A stretch of DNA of 64,000 nt from Polytrichum commune (GCA_950295325.1 OX485805.1:55328758-55392757), one strand, 5' to 3'; counted from the stretch's first letter, positions 35,196 through 48,021 are shown. Made by a program: numbers and translations. The notes: a model not told the origin generated them from the sequence alone.

Positions 35196-36313
35196 TTTGT
35201 CATTCCTTTTAAAAAATAATTAAAGATGGGCATCATAGATTTACAATATTGCAATTATTTTCATTTATTAAGTAATTTTTCATCCAAATTTGAATCACGC
35301 ATAACAATAATCTATTACAAAAAATTAGGATGCATAATATACCAAGCTTTGTTTCAAAAATTGACATGGGTTGTATCCATATTCCAATCATCCATGACAA
35401 AACTCGTCAACTTGTTTAGAAGAAGTGTCACTTGAAATAGTTACCACAATGACACAAAACACCATGTGAGAATAGATTCATTACTTATTGTAGTTATATT
35501 GGTTAATTTTGCGACAAAAAAAACTCATAATATATGATTCAACTTTAGAGGAGGGGAGGGGGAATGAAAAAAGAAAAAGAAAAAACTATAAGATTATTCA
35601 GAGGCATAGAAATGCTTCTTTACGATACCCAACCTTTCTGGATGTTAGTGTCAAAAATTGAATTATATTGAAGCCTTCAAATTGTATTCAACCTAAATTT
35701 GGGTCCTATGGTAGAATCCACTAATTTTATTTTTGAGAACATTTTTTGGGAGATACTCAAGTTTAGGGAGCAGTCGCACACAATTGAATAATAATATTAA
35801 AGTTATTTGAAACCATTGTATGCTTATTTGGCAAATACTTAGCAAGTGACGATCTCAAATCCGACAAAAATGTCAAGTCAAAAGATATATTCCTTTCAAA
35901 TTTCTATTCAACTATTGCGATCAAGCATAGGGAAGGTCACTATGATTGTGACGGTGAGTGATAAATGCCGATTTTGCTACTATATAACAAAATGGTAAAA
36001 TAAACATACACATGCACCCGCGCGCATACACACAGTGTGGAACTATCATATCAAACGCCTCGATCAAATCTCAAGAATTTCATGCACATATGTTATATTA
36101 CAATATGTTTTGTAACTACTTAGTGATGGCTCTTCTCAAAAATATCATTGGAAGAAACGTTGTCCATTACAACCGTCTATTGAGTATTGTCCTCTATGGC
36201 CTTGATATTTCCAAGACTAAAATATTAAACTTAGTTGTCATATCAACAAATAAGTTATGTGCATCCAATTCATCTATTGTAGTGCACTAAGATAGCTAGG
36301 GTGCATTGTATGG

Positions 36314-36326
36314 GGGGGGGGGGGGT
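36314..36326. repeat. Poly-G run
   Basis: About 13 consecutive G, flanked by TGTAT and TGTGG. Confidence 0.8.
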
Positions 36327-36582
36327 GTGGATCGGTCTCCAAAGCCTCCAATGTGCATCACAAAGCCCAAGTAACATGAAACTCGCGTCAAATAACTTAG
36401 TGTTTTGATATGTTGGGACATAGCTTGGATGACGAAGCAAAGCAAGGGGCTTAGAAAGTGAGATATTTTTGTGTTTGAACCACAGTGCAACTTTATTTGA
36501 ATTAGCATTTTTGATTGACATCTTTTTAGAGTGGTGGTGGTCCTTCTAGGGCCGATCAACGGGAAGTGCTATCATGCGAGTA

Positions 36583-36650
36583 GTGGGCGGCAAGTGGTGA
36601 GCAATGGGCGGCGGCGAGTGGTGAGCAGTAACTTGTGAGCAGTGAGGGGG
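36583..36650 (+). repeat. Short tandem repeat around GGCGGCRAGTGGTGAGCA
   Basis: Two complete ~22-24 bp units plus a partial third unit (TTGTGAGCAGTGAGG). Confidence 0.7.
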
Positions 36651-38710
36651 GCAAATTTTTTGGAGTTGCCCCCGCTAGTATCTTATAACCGTGATATTTT
36701 GGCATATATAATAATGTCTTTGTTTATAATTATATGAAAGGGGAGTTCACACAAAGTGCAAATCAACTTAACGTATGCCTTAATTTACTTTGAAAATCAA
36801 CAACTACAAGATTGGCACGAGGGCTTGAATTTTATAATATTGTTGTTGGATCCAACATTCATCTCTTAACAAAATGCAAGCATATTCCAAGTATTGAGCA
36901 TGCTCTAGATTAAATTTCTAGAATTCATGTAGGTTTGAGAAATGAATTGATGGAGGCATTATGGAGAATTTGAAAATTGAAGTTTTTGTGCATAGATGAA
37001 AGTATAACAAGAAATTGCTCACACATATCAATGTCCACAAAGTGATGAGCACATTCAATATAGAACCATGCATAGACGCTCTATAACCACTCCTATTGTC
37101 TTCCATTCCCTCGTCCTCCTCTTTGTCACTTAGATGTTCAATACACTCCTCCACCTCGACATCTACAAATGGTAGGATGTGACGATCATAACCCGACGAA
37201 TTATTGTGATTTGATGGTGTTGAGGTTGCAACCACAACCTCTGTGACCGCCTTTGCATGTAATGGGAGAATTCTTCAACTAGGAAGGGACACCACATTTT
37301 TTTCATTTCATTAAAATTAGAAAAAAAACCTCAAAACAACTAGCACCGATTATTGGAAAACAACATATTGAATGACTTTCAATATCAAGCAAATGGCGAA
37401 CTTACGTACTTCATCGAGACTTTGTGAGAACTTTCCGAATATGTTCCTCATCAGCATCGAGGGAGATGATCTTCACAATTGGGCCACCACCATGAGGTGA
37501 GGGTGTAGTATTGTATGATGGTGCCAAGATGGCATCAAATATGACAAAGCCTCTCACAATTGTACTGCTACACCAACAAGCATGAAAAGATGCATGTGCA
37601 ATCCACATAGACATAGAGATTATATTCAATGTCTGAAATCCACAATTACATTGAAAAATCACATGAAGATGTGTAATCATCAAATAATGATTATGGGCTA
37701 GTCAACACCTATATCAAAAATCGTGAAGATTTTGGATATTTTTATTGTTCGCCTCTCCATGGCACATCTACTTTCATAATTTGGGTTTATGCAATAGTGT
37801 GATTGAAGAAGGTTGGTAGCTCAACTGTAATTCTCTCTATTATCCATGTTAGCTAGCCCTTCTAGTCTACACTACCCTATTGCCTAGGCCTCATTACTAC
37901 CATGTTAACATTGACACTATCCTTGAAGGTTGTACCGGAATAGCCCACCCCTTAATATTGGTGGAGAGTCTCGAGACTCAATCACACTACCTCATAATGT
38001 GACATACTTATAATCATATCATTATACTAGTTATACGATATATCTATCGATATACTCCCTCTTATACCTGCAACATTATAACCCTTCAACCCATGATCAT
38101 GCACTTTTGCCCTTATTAATCTACCATATTCGTTTTTAGCTTCTTAAATTAGTTTTTAAAGACCAAGATCACAACACTGTACAATATTTCTAAATGTAAT
38201 AAATACTTCTTGCTATTAGGGAAATAAAAGGTAATCCATACATAAGTTTTGTCATTGCAAGATTCCTTGGCAATGACAAGCAATACCACAACCTTAAACA
38301 AGTTAGGAATTCCTTCAAACCCCAATACTATTGTTCCAAGGGCCAACACTATTACATTCACTAGCAAGGTCGTACACTGCAAAACTCCACCACCCCCTTG
38401 TATTGCTCACCTGCTTTTGCACTTTCTAAGTAGGTACTAGGATTCGTGGCCTAAAAAACCCTCATATCACTATATTAACCACCACGTCCTATGCAGTCAT
38501 CCTAAAGGTTATAAACACTGCTCTTATACTCATCTTGCAAAATCTTCTCCTTCGCCACTAGTTGTCATTGGTTGCCGCCTCAATCCAATTCTACCGTTGG
38601 CTAACTACTTGGTAAAACACAATCCCTTGACATGAGAGCCCATGATGAAGTGTTGAATTTTTTCCTTCTTCATATTCAACACCATATTAACAATCTAGTT
38701 GAACTCTATC
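36650..38710. other. Spacer with two unrecognised minus-strand frames
   Basis: Frames at 37411-37683 and 36918-37235 (minus) read in transcription order and could be fragments of one old coding sequence; the second has an acidic stretch (EEDEGMEDNRS). No domain was recognised and no splice junction joins them convincingly. Confidence 0.25.
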
Positions 38711-38714
38711 CTCA

Positions 38715-40320
38715 TGCTTATAGAAAACATTTGAAAATATTAAGAGAAAAATTGTACCAAATTTTAAAAAATCAAAATCTTGATATTTATAGTATCAGTG
38801 CCGAGGATACAAATTGTAATTTTTGGGTCATTTTTCAAGTTCATCCCCAAAGCCCTAGGGAGAGATGTAGTGGTCATTTGCACAAACACTTGGGAAAGAT
38901 ATAAAATTTGAAAACCACTATAAAATGTTCAAAACCCCGATATTTGTATCCTCGGCACCAAGTATACAAGTCTCAATTTTTGGTTATTTTTTAAAGTAAC
39001 TTCCAAAGTCTTATAAAGTGTTGACCACGCCATTTAGAGCACATTTGAGAAATATGAATAAATTTCGAGCCAACTTCAAGGTTGACCAAATGTCGATTTT
39101 TGCATCCTTGGCACCGAGCGTACCAATTATGATTTTTTGGAGATTTGTGAAGGCCACTTTACGAGCCCTTGAATAGAATGCGAGAGCCTATTATAAAGCA
39201 TTTGAGAGAGAGAAAAGATAGTTTGAGGCAACTCTAAAAATACCATAATGTTGATGATTGTACCCTTAGATACAAGGGTACAAATTTAAATTCTTTTGGA
39301 AATTCTTGAAAGTCACTTGGAAAGCCTTGGAAAGCGTTGACACGGGGAGGTCACTCCATTGTCAAGTTGAACACCACGTGCGAACAAAGTTTGCTACCCC
39401 TATATTATATGCCATAGATAAATTTTAAAATTATGATATTTTTTTCTACATATACATAACCATTGATAGTATCTTTGTAATTTTTTTGAGATTTTTAATC
39501 ATCTTCATTTTTTAAGTAATTGTTTGAGTTCATTTCTGCATCATTCTAGTTAGAAACGGTATGTTTAAAAACAAAAATTTAAAAACATCATCAAGTTTGG
39601 TTACCAATTTTTTTACTTTGTGATAGATACCGTGTATATCTACTCACAAAAAATTTGATAAAATTTTGACCCATTTTGATGATGCTTTATGTAAAAAGTA
39701 TTTTTTTTTTGTTCGCACGTGGTGTTCAACTTGACAATGAAGTGACCTCCCCGTGCGCAATGAGGGCCATTTGTAAAGAATTCAAGAATATAAAAGAAAT
39801 TGTGTACAAATTTAAAAGTTACCAAAATGTTGATAATTGTACCCTCATATCCAAGGGTGCAAATTTCAAGTATTTGGAGATTTTTCAAAATCACTTTAAA
39901 ATCCTTGGGAAGTATTGTGAGGGCCATTTGTAAAGCAATTGTAAAAATTCAAACAAATTATGAGAAAACTTAAAAGTTACAAAAACGTAGATGTTTTTAT
40001 AGTCCGCACCCAGTTGGAAAGCTTTGGTGCCTTTGAATTTTATTAAAGATGACATTCAAAGCCATATGGGGTGTTGTTGAGGTTGTTTCCAAAGCAATTG
40101 AGAAAGTTATCTTAAATGTTGAACCAAGGTTAGTACTAAAGTGTTGACAACAATATCTTGGCATTAAGGTGAGATATTGTAATCTTTTGGGGTTCATTAA
40201 AAGCCATTTTTCAATCTTTTGCGAAGTTTTGTTGAGGCCATTTGTAAAAAAATAAAAAAATAAAAATTGAAAGAAACTTTTGGGTGCTCCAAATGCTGAA
40301 ATTGACTTTTATTTTTCGGG
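38715..40320 (+). repeat. Degenerate satellite array, 156-158 bp period, ~8 monomers
   Basis: The landmark GATATTTGTACCCTTGGCACC-like (consensus) starts at 38782, 38939, 39095, 39253, 39832, 39990, 40146 and about 40298. After removing the 423-bp insertion (39341-39755 MITE plus 8-bp duplication) the spacing is 157, 156, 158, 156, 158, 156 and about 152. Other monomer words are GGAGATTTTTNAAAGTCACTT, CCTTGGAAAG and GAGGGCCATTTGTAAAG. Monomers are strongly diverged, so the array is old; its period is close to a nucleosome repeat. Confidence 0.9.
39341..39755. mobile_element. MITE with 8-bp target duplication (hAT-like), copy 2
   Basis: 415 bp, ends CACGGGGAGGTCACTCCATT and its complement, interior matching 13045-13453 (GTTTGCTACCCCTATATTAT, CTAGTTAGAAACGGTATG). 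It interrupts the 157-bp satellite. The flanking 8-mers AGCGTTGA and CGCAATGA are diverged, but monomer periodicity is restored only if 415 + 8 bases are removed. Confidence 0.85.
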
Positions 40321-40329
40321 ACGACATCC

Positions 40330-43075
40330 TAGTTAAATGTTGGGTACTACCTACAAAACAAAACTATGTTCGTGCATAAATTTTGGATGTTGGCCTTGAC
40401 ATGTTTAGGGGTTCAATCATATTATTTCCATGGCTATCGGAATGATGGATCACTTGTGTCATGGTCCTTAAGGACCACTCTTGTTTGAAGTTCTAGCATT
40501 TGAGAGATGTGACTGTAGCCAACATTTGAACAATAAACCACAATCTCATGCCATGGGTGCGGTAGCAAATAACATATAATATTGAGGATTCATCATTGTG
40601 ATACGCAATCCAAAGTTTTTGCAACGCAACTATGATTTGGAAACCTTCTATGAGATAATGGTTGAGAATGGTGTTCCCTATATGAAATTTTAGGTATTCA
40701 TGTCGCCCAATGCCCATGTGAAGTGGATTGCTACGTATACATATGCATTGAGGGAGTATAATGTGCATGTTCTTGATTTGAATGCACTCAATTATTATAC
40801 ATAACACCATTTATTTTGTCAATTTCATTGATCCTAGAGAGTGTAGATGTAAATATGTGCATGCTATAGTTGTTGCAAAATTCAGTTTTTGATCAATTAA
40901 TGTTGTTGTTCTAGAATGTATGGTTACAAAGTATATTGTTGTTTTACTTTGTGTATGTTATGCCGGGAAGGTAAGTATGCTATTTGGACACCACAAAAAA
41001 AAAACATGAGTGTATATAAGGTTATTTTTTCATGGCATTGATGTACATAATATATGTAAAGGGAAGTTATTTTTTATCACAATTTGATGTTGTCTTCAAA
41101 TGAAATGGCTATTGAGTAAAGGTAGATGTACAAATCACAATCCTAAAGTTTAGAAACAATTTTGACAATTTTTGTGCTTACTGTATGACTTAAATGATCA
41201 TTTGTTGGTAAATATATATCCTATCAATTCCATAGCATCAACGATGCATGTTGTATGGTCAAACAATCATGAGCTACATCATAATTTGTAAGCAAAATTG
41301 GATTGGAGATGAGGTATTTAATTCATAAGTGAAACTTGGGATGAGATATTTAATCTAGAAGATGTTGGTTTCCAACTCCATAATCATGAAGGTGTGAATA
41401 TCACATCAAATGTTGATATTTATCTTAAACATCCCTTGATTACGTTCTCACATCTAAGTTTTATCCATTTAGACACCCACCACACCACTTAGTACCCGAA
41501 GACAACTTGACACGATCCAAATGCACATACTGCAAAGCATAGGAATAAATGAGGAGAGTACAACATTTACAACGAATAACACATTGGGAAAGAAACGGGT
41601 TGTACTACAAACACATGTGTATCTTGTATTCATGTATTCATGTATTTATGCAAGATTGACTACATGATGGCAAACACCTTCATGTATGCGGCCGTAATTT
41701 TAAACTACAACAAGATCATGCACATCGTACCTGCATTATATAGGGTAACAACTATTGTGGAGTGCTCATAGTCAATAATGTATCATTAGAATGTGATGTT
41801 AGTACATTGTTGATACACATATTTTATGAACTTTCAATATATGTAGGTAATTGTAGTTATTTTTGAGGCCCACTTACCAATATGCAAGCTACATAAATAT
41901 ATTAAGACTTGTTTCTAGATCTAAAAATGCCAGGTTGTTTACATGGTAAAGACTTCTTGACAAGATGTATAGCATGAATTCCACGGTAATAGGGTGCATT
42001 TCTCGAATGTCAAATTGCCCCTTGCGTTCCAATTTGTAACCAAATTATTCAAATTCTATAGAATATGTTCGCTCCATTGGAGTTCAAAGTTTCTAGATTT
42101 TGAAGATACAAAGACAAAAAGAAGGGAAAATAGAAAGAATTAAGTGCATAAGTTAGTTTCTTGAGGAAGCAAGCACAACTAAAGACCCTCTTTGCCCATA
42201 GTTACCGCCATAGGCTTTGTGACCAATTAAGTAATTATTTAATCCCTAAAATTACAAGCAATCTTTTAAAATGCACAAAAAACATGTATTTGAGCTCTAT
42301 ACTATCATTTTTGATAATCTACGACAAAAGCAAACCCATCTTAAATTACTTCATTCATTAATTAGTGTAAAATTGGTTAAATATCTTATTGCCATCATAA
42401 AATTAGTTTCTAATGCATGACATGGGTGCCTCTGGATGCAAATACATGAAACTTAGTATGTTCAGTTATAATGTTACATATTAGGACCATGTTGTTATTC
42501 TCCCCTTGTAACTTATTCTATTAAATAAGAATAAACATACAAGCAGAGTAGAAATGCAACCTTTTAAGTTTCAGTATGTACCCATCCTAATGGTGTAGAG
42601 AAGTTGCACAAATGGTCACCTTAATAGACCTTAATGGCATTTGCAGGCAAGCACAATGCCATGCTTTCATCTCTAGCATGTGGCCACATGCTCCTAATTG
42701 CATTAAAATAGAATCAATCCCAACTATAAGGTATGTTGGCCTTATGTGGTCCAACTCCTCTTATTTGGACACCTATACATTTTGAGTATATGGCAAGGGT
42801 TGTGTTAAAAAGGACAAGAATGAAATATATAGAAAAGACACGTGTTACTATGAGATTAGTCTATGTGTTTAAAGTGTATACATCATTCTAGGTTCAATGC
42901 TATACATGTTTGGAAAGGCCTATGCAAACTACCTCTTTGACATGTTATGAATTTGTCATCCATGCTTTGATCATGAAACCTAAAATGAGAATGTTTGTTA
43001 TTCATGATTGCTATCTTGATGACATATTCCCAAAGCCAATCCCCTTAAGTGGAATATCATATGCTAAGGCACAAA
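40330..43075. other. Gene-free spacer
   Basis: No supported gene. The longest frame (40493-40810 minus, 105 codons) has no recognisable domain, and no bounded element was identified. Confidence 0.45.
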
Positions 43076-43080
43076 AAGAT

Positions 43081-43673
43081 GCGGCCTTCTTTTGATCGGT
43101 CGTCTACAAGGCAATGGTAGTCAATGAGTGGCGCAGTAAAATCTTGGAGGAGATCGCCAAAAGTTGCCCTCATTGCGGCCCGCAGTCGGTGGAATCAATT
43201 GAACATAGGTTCTATAGTTGTCCACTGGTTTAACAAGGGTAGCGATGTGCTGCCAACATCATTTGGCAACTCTTTGCCAAAAGGGGGAATCTCGGGCTGT
43301 GTAAATCTTTTTCTATGATGCAATGCTTCTTTGACCAACCTTTGTGCAAGACACTTAAACAGCTCAGTCGACTCTAGTTCTTTTTGAGAAGTAGTCTTCC
43401 TTGGATTATCAGGCGCCAAAGGAATGATCTGGTTTTTAATGATAGGCAATGGCCCATTAAGAAACACATCAAGTCATTTGGGACGCCTTGCAAGATTATG
43501 GTAGGATTGAGTGGAAACGGACTCTTAGGGACTTGGAAAAGGCCCCGGATGTGGCCTACCAAGACGTCCTTAATGCTTTCGATTCGATTTGGGGGGTCAA
43601 AGGCCTTATTGTGACCAGGAGTAACTTAGTTGACACTTGGAAGGTTAGTCCACAGATGGGCATTATTTCTTGA
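43081..43673 (+). pseudogene. LINE (non-LTR retrotransposon) ORF2 C-terminal pseudogene
   Basis: Frame 1 from 43081 reads a zf-RVT zinc knuckle: CPHCG, seven residues on ESIEHRFYSCP (Cys codons at 43165, 43174 and 43219). It continues through NIIWQLFAKRGNLGLCKSF and LPWIIRRQRNDLVFND, a helical segment typical of the region after the reverse transcriptase of plant LINEs. A shift near 43466 leads to WDALQDYGRIEWKRTLRDL..., ending at TGA 43671-43673. In-frame stops occur at 43093, 43231, 43240 and 43375. The catalytic reverse-transcriptase part is missing upstream, so this is a 5'-truncated, dead copy. An A-rich stretch at 43752-43773 may be the 3' tail. Confidence 0.85.
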
Positions 43674-43837
43674 TTTCCACTCGGGTTGCATTGATTCACA
43701 TGTGTTGGTTGTATTTTGGTTCCTTTGTTGCAATTTAATTCTCAATTTGTGCCAACAAAATCAAAATAAATAAATCCAACGACTTGAATTGTTTTTAGAG
43801 TTGAAAATGCCCATAAAAGGACTTGGGATTCGTGATG

Positions 43838-44000
43838 TCTGCGTAAACTCATCCATCGTGGATGAAGGAGATCTAGTAAAAAAAAGAAGTTCCCTACAAT
43901 ATTGAGGGTCGATTTATTCCAATTTGACTCCACTACACTAGTTCCACGTCTTTAACTCTATTTTTAAAGTCGAATAGTCTTAAAATAATCATTTACATGT
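43838..44000 (+). repeat. Dispersed repeat R5, copy 2
   Basis: GTAAACTCATCCATCGTGGA, GGGTCGATTTATTCCAATTT and a TTTAAAGTCGAATAGTCTTA end, parallel to the other R5 copies. Confidence 0.45.
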
Positions 44001-44254
44001 CATGATATAATCCACTATGTTTTCACCTTCGCAATGGACGTAGACACCATGAAGCCCTATCCCCATAATAGGGCCACATATTTCAACTTATGAAAGCCAT
44101 TGAAGGTTTGACATAGATTGTATGATTTCCAAACTGAAAGTGAGCCATTTGTTGGATTGGTGGCATTTTTTTCTTCTTCTTGCAATACAAGCTGATGTTA
44201 TTTGTACCCAAATACATATAAATCAGCAATTATATCTTGTTTAATATTCTTGTT

Positions 44255-44275
44255 TAATAATAATAATAATAATAA
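44255..44275. repeat. (AAT)n microsatellite
   Basis: About seven AAT units. Confidence 0.9.
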
Positions 44276-44329
44276 GCTGTACAGATGAAACTGAGACTTT
44301 GGTCCCTCTTTGAGAGACCTTTCTACCAC

Positions 44330-44620
44330 AAGCTCGTTAGCTTGTCTCATGTCAAAACCCAATTTTGAGAGTCGGGCGAAACAGGGGTGAAACTCCTTGG
44401 ATCTCCTCTTTATAACCTAAAAACTTTGAGAGAGTTTTAGGTTATATAATAAGGCACCTTTCAATCCCATATTAACATGTGCAAGGCTAGCTTGACACAC
44501 GCATCCTAGTATGACAAGCTAATTTTTTATTTGTTTAATAGCCCGAAACCACTCCTTTAGCATGTAAATCTAACCCTTGACAAAACTTAGTTGGCTTTTA
44601 GAAACATGCTCCTTCAAACT
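44330..44620 (+). repeat. Dispersed repeat R1, copy 3
   Basis: Shares TGCAAGGCTAGCTTGACAC, GCATCCTAGTATGACAAGCTA, TTTAATAGCCCGAAACCACTC with copy 1 in order. A local inverted repeat, TATAACCTAAAACTT against AGTTTTAGGTTATA, lies near 44412-44442. Confidence 0.55.
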
Positions 44621-44862
44621 CACCCTGTAGCCAACTTGCGTAAAGTTTGATTCAAAGTCTTTACAAGTAACTCTAATTTTTATGATATTGTGTTGTTGGA
44701 TTTTAATTTTACAACATATAGACATATTCACAAGACATACATCACTAAAACAAAAGTAAATCTATTTAGGTGATTTTCTAAAAGACTTCATAATATTGCG
44801 TAAATCTAACTTATGGTAAACCTCTACTAAATTGCACATATGAACCTTATGGCAGGACACCA

Positions 44863-45271
44863 GCCCGGGGAGTGCACTTAAAGTTAAGATTAGGAATACA
44901 CGTGAGTGCATTTTAATGGCATACCCCCTACAATACTTGGCCTTAAAATAGTTTTTAAATTAAAAATTTTTTGTGCCAAATCATTACATATATATCTATC
45001 ACTTGGTATAAATTTCAGGACGAAAAGTTTTAAAAAATGATTTAAAAACTTATAGAAGTTTGAACTAAAATGCGTTGTTTTTTGCTTCAAAATCAATTTC
45101 TAAATATTTACAATTGATTATTTTTTGAAATTTATACAACAAGAACTTTAGATTGTGTTTAACAACTTCATATTTTTTTACAAATTTTAGATGATTTTTT
45201 AGTACATACATAGGGGGGTCAAAAGTACGCACTCACGTGATTCCTAGTCTTAACTTTAAGTGCACTCCCTG
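44863..45271. mobile_element. TIR element with 8-9 bp target duplication
   Basis: About 409 bp with inverted ends GGGGAGTGCACTTAAAGTTA / TAACTTTAAGTGCACTCCC, continuing through GTGAGTGC for about 47 bp. AGGACACCA occurs on both sides (44854-44862 and 45272-45280). Duplication length fits hAT (8 bp) or Mutator-like (9 bp). The CCCGGGGAG terminus resembles the 13045/39341 family, but the interior differs. Non-coding. Confidence 0.85.
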
Positions 45272-45289
45272 AGGACACCAATGTCTCAT

Positions 45290-47140
45290 AAAACACCGGT
45301 TAAACCCTAAAGCATGTGTCAACATAAAAAATGGCCAGTTGAAGGCGATCAAAGCGGCGTTGAGATTATCTCGACGTCAAGTACACACTCAACATTGATC
45401 ATTAAGGAGGCTCCGATTGATTTGGAACACCGGTGTCCCGCCATAAGGCTCATACAACCATGTGATATGTACAAGCGCTACTAGCATAGGAGACCTACAC
45501 AATTATCCCATGTTGCTGAAAGAACGATGCAAATCTACTAGTGTGCTAAAGTTACAAATTTTCCAACTACATAGGACAAGTTTCTAGCGACATAAATGAT
45601 TTACATAGGACTCATATGCTTGTAGTGAAGGCAATAACCAAGGATGGTTCATCCACCTAGAAAGCACATTCCATGGACCTTTTGCGAGTATAATTCGGTC
45701 GACTTCATTCCTTGGACACCAAACTCTTCGAAGGCCAACAAGTCACATTGACAACAACAACAAAAAAACCATTTTGCATGCAACATTTGAGTTGCCGTGG
45801 ACGGATTGATGGAAATGGACATCAAAGTTTTTTATGCTCTCGCATTTAATTTGGCCCCATGGATAAGCTTGTCGGAAGCTATAGTAGGTTGTACTCCTCA
45901 TGATGACCCGGCGGGAAAGTTGAAGGTCGCCATGTAGTATTAATAATAAGTAGTTTTTATGAGCTGAGTCGGTATTTGGTACTTTTGGCCCGGGACAAGC
46001 CGAACTTCATTTGACAAATTTCACCACATGAAGGGCATCTACACATTGCATCTTAAGTGGCTCATCATCGGCAACCTCCACTTGGACGGCTCCGATTCAA
46101 CTCCTACAAGTCTACCATCTAGCATGTACGTATGAACCTTGGCCATGAACTCGTACGCCTATCCAAATTGAGCCACTCAAAAGTTGAGACAACTTCACAT
46201 TTATGGTGGTCCCAACTATCTTAAAGGGACATGAGAAGGTTGTCCATTTGCTCTTCAATGTAACAACTAGTGTAGGTATTCAATATAATTTTTTTATAAT
46301 AATTATTCTAATTCTTCTCGTCGACAAAGAAAGTGTGGTCTTCTGCTAGGGGGTTGATGCAAGATTTATGGACTCTTTAGAGTACTAGGTCCTATGAAAT
46401 ATGATGATATGTGATCTAGATGATTTCTATGTATGGGTAGTCATGATGGCTTAGATTTCGTGACATCCATATTAAGCGGTCCAATAACAACATGCCCTCA
46501 TACGTTCCATAGGGTTGCTAAGTTCCACTTGGCACTTAGTACCCTGGGCAAGAGAATGACACAACCAAGGACTAGGAATGAACATGACGTGATTCTCAAG
46601 ATCTGACGGCCTAAGTCTTAGTACTGCCATGACAATGTCTCCATGAAACATGCCACCTTTTCTATCGAGAAAGAAGTAGGGAGCGTGCCACTTAGCAATG
46701 TTATGTCATCCCAAGTGAATGTAAGTAACATAACTGAAAGTATATGATGACGATTCCGGCATTAGATCAAGTAAAACTTAACAAAACACCGAGCTATAAG
46801 TGATTCCCACCGTTCTCATCTTTAAACCTTACATGCATCGTGCATGCCACAAGTCTTTGGCCATGTAATCCGAAGCACCTAAGGAGGTACATAAGTTGAA
46901 TACTTAGCATGTTCATCTAAGTCCAAGGGAAGGAATGACTTTCACCACCGTTCCTTGAATGGGTGTGGAGGCCACGGCTGTCCCACATCTAAGATTGCTT
47001 CGTCCCTAAGTCCGCATATATAGGCTTATACCACCAAGCATCTTGGTCCTCTTGAATGATTGCTTGCAACTTGTGTTTCTTATTATAGATACCTAGATGG
47101 ACCATCACACATTGACCAAGGAACTCAATAAATGATGAAC
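45290..47140. other. Gene-free spacer
   Basis: No frame reaches 60 codons and no repeat boundary was recognised. Confidence 0.5.
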
Positions 47141-47149
47141 ATGGAGACC

Positions 47150-47320
47150 CACCCGCTAGCTACAGATGAACCGGTTGAAGTTCAAGACTCGGGATAGTTA
47201 TCAATTGTTTTAGAGGGATGCATGGAGTATATCTCAAATTAATAAAGAAAAACTGAAAGATCACACAACATGTAAGCGGTTGGACTTGGGAACACTTGGG
47301 TTTTGGCCGATTATGTTCAA
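47150..47320 (-). mobile_element. Copia-like LTR remnant, copy 2
   Basis: Shares GCTAGCTACAGATGAACCGG, GAAAGATNACNNAACATGTAA, GGTTGGACTTGG and GCCGATTATG with 23085-23287, same orientation, diverged; the TGTTGGGC start has decayed. Confidence 0.45.
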
Positions 47321-47435
47321 AAATCTTCCCATGCACTATTAAGAAATCCAAATGAACGACAAAAGTGATGATGCCATTTCCATGATCTCAACCACACACA
47401 CAGGTATATTATGTAAAAAAACATGCCACAGCTGA

Positions 47436-47942
47436 GGGCCGCTTTACACATAGACCAAGAGCCATGGCCGTGAAAATCTAAGGGCCCTTGAGAATCATCC
47501 CAAGGCCGTACCATGGGAAATGAAAATATTAATTTGCAATTGATGGGTCCTCAAGCTTAGTGTGAAGTGAAAGTGGACCATATTAAGGGACAACAACATA
47601 TGTTTGAATCTGGATCCCCACCGTAACAATGTACTATTTCAAGGAGCCAATGACGGTTTTATTGATTACCACGGCCCTTGGTTTTGTGGTATACCCATCA
47701 AACCTAACACATCATCCAGTGGATCATGAAACATTCTCCACTTTCTATCATGTCGGACACATAGAGATTTTCCATCCATTTCAAATTTCTTTGGTCACTT
47801 GTGCCTGCAGGACTAGACTTTGCAGACTAACCCTAAACCCTAAACCCTAAAACCCCCTAAACTTGGACCATCTTTGGCTTCTTGAATCACATAACTAGTG
47901 TATCACAAGTCGAGGGCTCCCGGGCTTTAGTATAAAGTAGCC
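47436..47942 (+). mobile_element. PIF/Harbinger-like MITE, decayed third copy
   Basis: Left end GGGCCGCTTTACAC and right end complement GGCTACTTTATAC enclose 507 bp, close to the 512 bp of the 10138 copy. Flanks are TGA and TTA, not identical. The subterminal motif TCCTCAAGCTTAGTGTGAAG starts 112 nt from the left end, the same offset as in the other copies. It contains the telomere-like repeat at 47827. Confidence 0.6.
47827..47862. repeat. Interstitial telomere-like repeat (CCCTAAA)n
   Basis: Three tandem CCCTAAA units then degenerate AACCCCCTAAAC, matching the plant TTTAGGG telomere repeat (C-rich strand on +). It lies near the right end of a decayed PIF-like MITE. Confidence 0.85.
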
Positions 47943-48021
47943 TTAATCCCATTTCGAACCCAAAAGTGGCGTGAGCCCTATGGGGGAAGTATCGCTTATT
48001 CAATGCCAACAAGCTCGCTTA

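Noticed and set aside
36918-37683. Two-exon gene on the minus strand
   Set aside because: The two frames could not be joined by credible GT-AG sites and show no domain.
38715-40320. CRISPR-like regularly spaced repeats
   Set aside because: Whole 157-bp monomers are related; there are no unique spacers between short identical repeats, and the context is eukaryotic.
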